The position numbers were made by a program, and so were the translations under genes. From the NCBI GenBank assembly GCA_011524615.1, contig WTJZ01000116.1:19705-28038 (forward strand): a DNA stretch of 8,334 bases. Direction: 5' to 3'. Of the stretch, positions 5,709 to 8,334 are shown one piece after another (within the stretch, counting starts at the first letter, position 1; every line of letters begins with the position of its first letter). The notes beneath the pieces were generated by a model, which saw nothing but the letters and a program-made list of their open reading frames with translations, was not told the DNA's origin and made no database searches. Source of the stretch: Akkermansiaceae bacterium (lineage in GTDB: Bacteria > Verrucomicrobiota > Verrucomicrobiia > Verrucomicrobiales > Akkermansiaceae).

Positions 5709-7795
5709 TCCCATACACCAACCGAGAGCTCTCCTGGCTGGAATTCAACCAGCGCGTGCTAGAAGAGAGCAAGCGTCCAGATCTCCCTCTACTCGAGCGA
5801 GTCAAGTTCCTCGCGATCTCAGGGTCTAACCTCGACGAATTCTTCCAAGTGCGTATCGGGGGCCTCTCTCAGCAACAGCAAAATGGAGAGGTCATCACAG
5901 ACCCGTCTGGGATGTCGATCAACCGACAACTCCATGAGACCAGAGCTCGTGCCAAGAGCATGATGCTCGACCAATACCAGCACTGGAACGAGAACCTCTC
6001 CCCCGCCCTCGCCGAACATGGGATCCATATCGTCTCGATTGCAGACCTGTCCACCGATGCTCGCCAAAAGGCTACAGATCAGGCGAACCGTGACATCCTA
6101 CCCGTCCTCACCCCGATCGCACTCCAATACGAGGCCTCTAACCTCTCCATTCCCGCCCTGCAGATCTGCATCGTCTGCCAACTAGAATCCGAGAACGAAG
6201 AGCCGAGACATGCCATCGTCCCGATCCCTAGTAACCTTCCTCGCTTCATCCAGATACTCGACAGTCCAGACGAGGTCCAGTTCCTCCTCCTAGAGGACCT
6301 TATTGCTTCCCAACTGAGCGAGATCTTCCCGCATGAACGCGTCTCAGAGTACACCTTCTTCCGTATCACTAAGAACAGTGACATCGTCCTCGAGGATGAA
6401 GAGGCCAGAGACCTCGCCAATGAGATGCAACAAGTCCTCATGCAGCGCCAGTTCGGAGACGCGGTCAGAGTAGAGCTCGCCAGCTCGACCTCAGATGAAC
6501 TCATCGAGGTCATCAGCCAACATACGGGAGCTAATGAGAACCACTTCATCACCCTAGACGGACCTCTCGGCATCAGTGAGTTCTTCCCGCTCTCACAGAT
6601 CCTCGGGTTCGAGGACCTCAAGTTCCAACCATGGCACTCTCACTCCTCGACCTCCTTTGACCAAGAGGAGTCGATCTTTGATACCCTCGATGACTCGAGC
6701 ATCACCCTCTTCCACCCATACGAATCATTCGACCCCGTCATCAGAATGATCGAGGAGGCCTCAGAGGACCCACAGACTCTCGCTATCAAGCAAGTCCTCT
6801 ACCGTACCGCCTCTAAGTCGCGCATCATCGCCGCCCTCATCAAGGCCGCCCTCAATGGCAAGCAAGTCACCGTCCTCATCGAGCTCAAGGCCCGCTTCGA
6901 TGAGGCTCGTAACCTCCTCCGCGCGGAAGAACTCAGACGCGCCGGCGTACAAGTCATCTACGGGGTCAAAGGGTATAAAACACATGCCAAAGCCACCCTA
7001 ATCGTACGTAAGACCCCTCTCGGGATCAAACGATACGTCCACCTCGGCACAGGGAACTATAATGAGACTACCGCTAATCTCTACACCGACGTCTCCTACC
7101 TCTCGAGCAATCCAGAGCTCGGCAGTGATGCCTCTCTCTTCTTCAATATGCTCACGGGCCACTCTAAGATGACGCGCTTCCAAAAGCTCAAACCCGCGCC
7201 CACGCACATGAAGCAACACATCATCGAGCTCATTCAGCGTGAAGCAGACCTAGCCTCTCAGGGACAACCCGCGCGCATCCTCGGCAAGATGAACTCGCTA
7301 CAAGACCCAGAGGTCATCACAGCTCTGTATCAAGCCTCTCAAGCTGGTGTACAAATCCAGCTCAACGTCAGAGGCATCTGCTGCCTCCAACCAGGCATCC
7401 AGGGACAGTCCGAGAACATCCGAGTCGTCTCCATCATCGATCGCTACCTCGAGCACACCAGAGCCTTCTACTTCGAGCAAGCGGGAGCGCAAAAGACCTT
7501 CATCTCCTCTGCCGACTGGATGGTCAGGAATCTAGACAAACGACTAGAACTCATGATCCCCATCGAGGATGAGAAGAATAAGAAGCGCCTCATCAGCTAC
7601 CTAGAGGCCTGCTTCAGGGATAATACCAATGCCTACCGCATCCTAGAAGACGGTCGATCTGCACGCGTCCCCGCGAATCCAGAGGCCCCGTTCCGCTTCC
7701 AAGAACACCTCTACAACCAAGCAGTCCGCAAGAGCCAAGCAGCTCAAGAAGGGAATGCCATGTCGTTCGAACCTCACATCGGTATCAATCTCTAG
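5705..7795 (+). CDS. ppk1: Polyphosphate kinase 1
   Basis: A 696-residue Ppk1, near the 688 residues of E. coli. The enzyme reversibly transfers the gamma-phosphate of ATP to a growing polyphosphate chain through a phosphohistidine. The N-terminal domain opens with the typical NRELSWLEFNQRV and has SGSNLDEFFQVR, with the ATP-contacting Asn at 42. In the catalytic half, Arg367 (LYRTA) and Arg397 (ARFDE) match the magnesium/phosphate-binding Arg375 and Arg405 of E. coli. His427 (KTHAK) matches the autophosphorylated His435. His446 (YVHLGTGNYN) and His584 (YLEH) match His454 and His592. The spacings 30, 19 and 157 equal those of E. coli, so the enzyme should be fully active. It starts inside the stop of the ppx-like gene (ATGA) without a Shine-Dalgarno, and its stop directly abuts the next ATG. 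Confidence 0.97.
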   Translation: MIPYTNRELSWLEFNQRVLEESKRPDLPLLERVKFLAISGSNLDEFFQVRIGGLSQQQQNGEVITDPSGMSINRQLHETRARAKSMMLDQYQHWNENLSPALAEHGIHIVSIADLSTDARQKATDQANRDILPVLTPIALQYEASNLSIPALQICIVCQLESENEEPRHAIVPIPSNLPRFIQILDSPDEVQFLLLEDLIASQLSEIFPHERVSEYTFFRITKNSDIVLEDEEARDLANEMQQVLMQRQFGDAVRVELASSTSDELIEVISQHTGANENHFITLDGPLGISEFFPLSQILGFEDLKFQPWHSHSSTSFDQEESIFDTLDDSSITLFHPYESFDPVIRMIEEASEDPQTLAIKQVLYRTASKSRIIAALIKAALNGKQVTVLIELKARFDEARNLLRAEELRRAGVQVIYGVKGYKTHAKATLIVRKTPLGIKRYVHLGTGNYNETTANLYTDVSYLSSNPELGSDASLFFNMLTGHSKMTRFQKLKPAPTHMKQHIIELIQREADLASQGQPARILGKMNSLQDPEVITALYQASQAGVQIQLNVRGICCLQPGIQGQSENIRVVSIIDRYLEHTRAFYFEQAGAQKTFISSADWMVRNLDKRLELMIPIEDEKNKKRLISYLEACFRDNTNAYRILEDGRSARVPANPEAPFRFQEHLYNQAVRKSQAAQEGNAMSFEPHIGINL

Positions 7796-8334
7796 ATGCA
7801 CTCGTACACCTTCTACTTCGCCGGCGAACTCTTTAGCCAAAAGCACCTCACCGGCAATGCGCTCCTCGCCCAGGCGATCTACACCCTCTCAGAGGGCAAG
7901 TACCTGCCCATCCTCCCCCAGGACCTAGAGTTCAGGGAGATCACCCCACAAGCCATTCGGGACCAAGACCTCCTCAGCCTGCTCCAGTGCGACCTCGCTC
8001 TCTTTAACTTCGACGGCCCAGAGCTCGACTCAGGAACCGTCGTCGAGTTCATGTTTGCTAAGTTTGCCGACATCCCCTCCGTCTTATTACGGACCGACTT
8101 TCGCGAAGGAGGAGATCAATCCGACGGCGGCGAACCATGGAACCTCATGTGTAGCTTCTACCCTCGTACCGAGACCGTCCTCGCCAGCTGCCTCGACACC
8201 ACCTCATCCGCAGGACACCAGCGCCAATCGCTCGACTCATACGACGCATCCATCCTAGAGCAGAACCTACAGGCGCACCAAGCCGCCATCAACCTGACAG
8301 CCCAGCACATCATCGACGCATTCGACCAGGTCAT
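7796..8334 (+). CDS. Nucleoside 2-deoxyribosyltransferase (3' end beyond window)
   Basis: An open frame of 179 codons starts at an ATG directly after the ppk1 stop (TAGATG) and runs off the window end. It fits the nucleoside 2-deoxyribosyltransferase family (Pfam Nuc_deoxyrib_tr), which moves 2-deoxyribose between nucleobases in deoxynucleoside salvage. Residues equivalent to the known Lactobacillus active site can be placed. Tyr7 lies in FYFAGELF. Asp66 lies in QCDLALF. Asp78 and the nucleophile Glu84 lie in DSGTVVE, with the same six-residue spacing as Asp92-Glu98. Asn116 lies in PWNLM, matching the NLM of the residue donated by the neighbouring subunit. The protein has no signal peptide and should be cytoplasmic. 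About 179 residues are seen and the C-terminal end is unknown. Its abutting position shows it is co-transcribed, and probably translationally coupled, with ppk1. Confidence 0.85.
   Translation, partial: MHSYTFYFAGELFSQKHLTGNALLAQAIYTLSEGKYLPILPQDLEFREITPQAIRDQDLLSLLQCDLALFNFDGPELDSGTVVEFMFAKFADIPSVLLRTDFREGGDQSDGGEPWNLMCSFYPRTETVLASCLDTTSSAGHQRQSLDSYDASILEQNLQAHQAAINLTAQHIIDAFDQV

Noticed and set aside
6079..6621. 180-codon minus-strand frame
   Set aside because: It lies wholly inside ppk1. Its Ser/Arg-rich composition is what the complement of Asp/Glu/Leu-rich coding sequence gives.
8055..8258. 67-codon plus-strand frame near the window end
   Set aside because: It overlaps the deoxyribosyltransferase in another frame. 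The Ser/Thr/Pro-rich translation has no family resemblance, while the competing frame carries the catalytic residues.

Overview
The window looks like chromosomal DNA of a Gram-negative bacterium. It encodes a membrane-anchored periplasmic folding factor, a secreted and a lipidated polysaccharide deacetylase, and a polyphosphate operon. No Shine-Dalgarno sequence of useful strength is visible before most start codons, and GTG or TTG starts are used. The short N-terminal anchor of the PpiD-like protein and the general gene style resemble Verrucomicrobiota (PVC group) proteins as I remember them. That assignment is an inference and was not tested by search. There is no sign of a phage, insertion sequence, CRISPR array, tRNA or rRNA.

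Layout. Positions 20-2008 (minus strand) hold a two-gene unit: a PpiD/SurA-like membrane-anchored chaperone (543 aa) followed after 9 bases by a small three-repeat TPR protein (115 aa). Positions 2009-2303 are a divergent intergenic region with weak promoter candidates for both directions and a perfect 7-bp inverted repeat. Positions 2304-4024 (plus strand) hold two tandem paralogous NodB-type polysaccharide deacetylases. The first has a cleavable signal peptide and the second a lipoprotein signal. A clear Rho-independent terminator follows at 4063-4096.

Positions 4143-8334 (plus strand) form a tightly packed operon. It contains an exopolyphosphatase/GppA-like protein with an HD-like C-terminal half, polyphosphate kinase 1 (ppk1, overlapping by ATGA), and a nucleoside 2-deoxyribosyltransferase that starts directly after the ppk1 stop and runs off the window end.

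How the genes may work together. The minus-strand pair and the deacetylases are all envelope functions (protein folding, peptidoglycan or glycan modification). The second operon is about phosphate and nucleotides: Ppk1 makes polyphosphate from ATP and keeps every catalytic residue I can check. Its upstream partner looks like Ppx/GppA but has lost the acidic active-site residues of the actin-like fold (two Asp to His, and the catalytic Glu missing) while keeping the C-terminal HD-like motifs. This is the most interesting point in the window: a probable non-canonical or regulatory Ppx homologue coupled to an intact Ppk1 and to a deoxynucleoside salvage enzyme.
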